A stretch of DNA of 64,000 bases, taken from assembly GCF_024359525.1 (NCBI RefSeq), contig NZ_JAKZEU010000002.1, positions 620,001 to 684,000 of the forward strand, written 5' to 3'. Both the position numbers and the translations under genes were made by a program. The notes under the pieces were generated by a model. It saw only the letters and a program-made list of their open reading frames with translations. It ran no database searches and was not told where the DNA came from. Positions 63,540 to 64,000 of this stretch are shown here, one piece after another. This stretch comes from Paracoccus albicereus. GTDB lineage: Bacteria; Pseudomonadota; Alphaproteobacteria; Rhodobacterales; Rhodobacteraceae. The first letter of the stretch is position 1; each line of letters starts with the position of its first letter.

Positions 63540-64000
63540 TCACTCGGCGGACTTGTCGTCCTTGGACTGCACCTCATCCCCACCGCTGGGCTTCGGAACG
63601 TCCGTCTTGTTTTCGGCAACTTCGCTGGGCTCCTCGATCCCGGCCTTGGCCTGATCGTCCGGGCTGTCGTCACCGGTGTCCTTTACGATCTTTTCGAACA
63701 CGACCCTCTGTTCGTCTTCCGACCAGGCGACGCGGACCTTGTCGCCATCCTCGATCCGCCCCGAGAGCAGTTCGCGGGCCAACTCGGTCTCCAGCTCCGA
63801 CCGGATCAGCCGGCGCAGCTCGCGGGCACCGAATTCGGGACGGAAGCCGACCGCGCCGAAGTGATCCACGACGCTTACGTCGAATTCGAGTTCGACGCCC
63901 TGGGTAAGGGCGGTCTGCTTCACCCGGTTGAGCTGCAACTCGACGATCTGGCGGATCTCCGACTGATTCAGCGAATGAAAGACGATGATCTCGTCGATCC
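63540..64000 (-). CDS. clpK: ClpK/ClpB-like AAA+ disaggregase, C-terminal part (cut by window end)
   Basis: The last 152 codons are present. The sequence runs from the end of the second AAA+ module (IDEIIVFHSLNQSEIRQIVE) through the C-terminal small domain (FGARELRRLIRSELETELAR, LLSGRIEDGDKVRV) to an acidic and lysine-rich tail (EVAENKTDVPKPSGGDEVQ). The tail and the hdeD, trx and kefB neighbours favour ClpK of heat-resistance islands over the housekeeping ClpB. The N-terminal part that would settle it lies beyond the window. Confidence 0.8.
   Translation of the reverse strand, partial: IDEIIVFHSLNQSEIRQIVELQLNRVKQTALTQGVELEFDVSVVDHFGAVGFRPEFGARELRRLIRSELETELARELLSGRIEDGDKVRVAWSEDEQRVVFEKIVKDTGDDSPDDQAKAGIEEPSEVAENKTDVPKPSGGDEVQSKDDKSAE

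Overview
The window looks like a chromosome segment of a high-GC alphaproteobacterium, most likely order Rhodobacterales (Paracoccus/Rhodobacter-like). The reasons are the order rpoZ - relA/spoT - DUF2062, a phosphatidylcholine synthase, a KpsT/KpsE/KdsA capsule block, and the IS types. Genus is inference only.

Region 1 (1-28,515) is ordinary core genome. It holds an acyltransferase tail, ileS, tRNA-Tyr, an NYN protein, folK, rpoZ, relA/spoT and DUF2062. On the minus strand lies the cell-shape operon mreB-mreC-mreD-mrdA-rodA with a hydroxyacid dehydrogenase. leuA follows, and a previously unlisted 32-residue leucine-rich leader peptide sits upstream of it. Then come uspA and an AGCS symporter, a peptide-type solute-binding protein, pcs, an SseB protein, a serine hydrolase, a uracil-DNA glycosylase and kpsT-kpsE-kdsA. 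The block ends at tRNA-Gln.

Region 2 (about 28,520-39,500) starts directly after tRNA-Gln and looks like an integrated element. It carries a large serine recombinase with DUF2924, an ImmA/XRE pair, a ParB-methyltransferase fusion with a DUF5681 protein, and an HNH nuclease. At its centre is an AT-richer two-gene cassette: a GHKL ATPase with a PD-(D/E)xK-like C terminus, followed by a protein with a HEPN-like Rx4H motif. This is my best candidate for an undescribed defence system.

Region 3 (about 39,800-45,170) is a sulfite-response cluster: ECF sigma, anti-sigma, SorB-like cytochrome c, SorA-like sulfite dehydrogenase, AcfC-like binding protein and a YeiH-type exporter. The sorA, acfC-like and yeiH promoters all show GGGAATA-N16-CGT(C/T), which suggests one sigma drives them.

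Region 4 (45,477-57,254) is a graveyard of mobile elements: an exonuclease-BRCT protein, a dnaE2 remnant, two IS3 elements, IS5 elements, and an IS66 element inserted in an IS481 element with a visible 8-bp target duplication. The IS66 copy carries a YnfA-type membrane protein gene inside its inverted repeats.

Region 5 (57,272-64,000, minus strand) resembles a transmissible heat/protein-stress resistance locus. It contains clpK (cut by the window end), an HPF-sigma fusion, hdeD, small membrane proteins, an NDUFS4-like protein, rhomboid, a Clp-fold protease, a thioredoxin remnant and a KefB-type antiporter. Several of its genes and several transposases carry single-base frameshifts, often in homopolymers. 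These may be genuine decay or sequence error.
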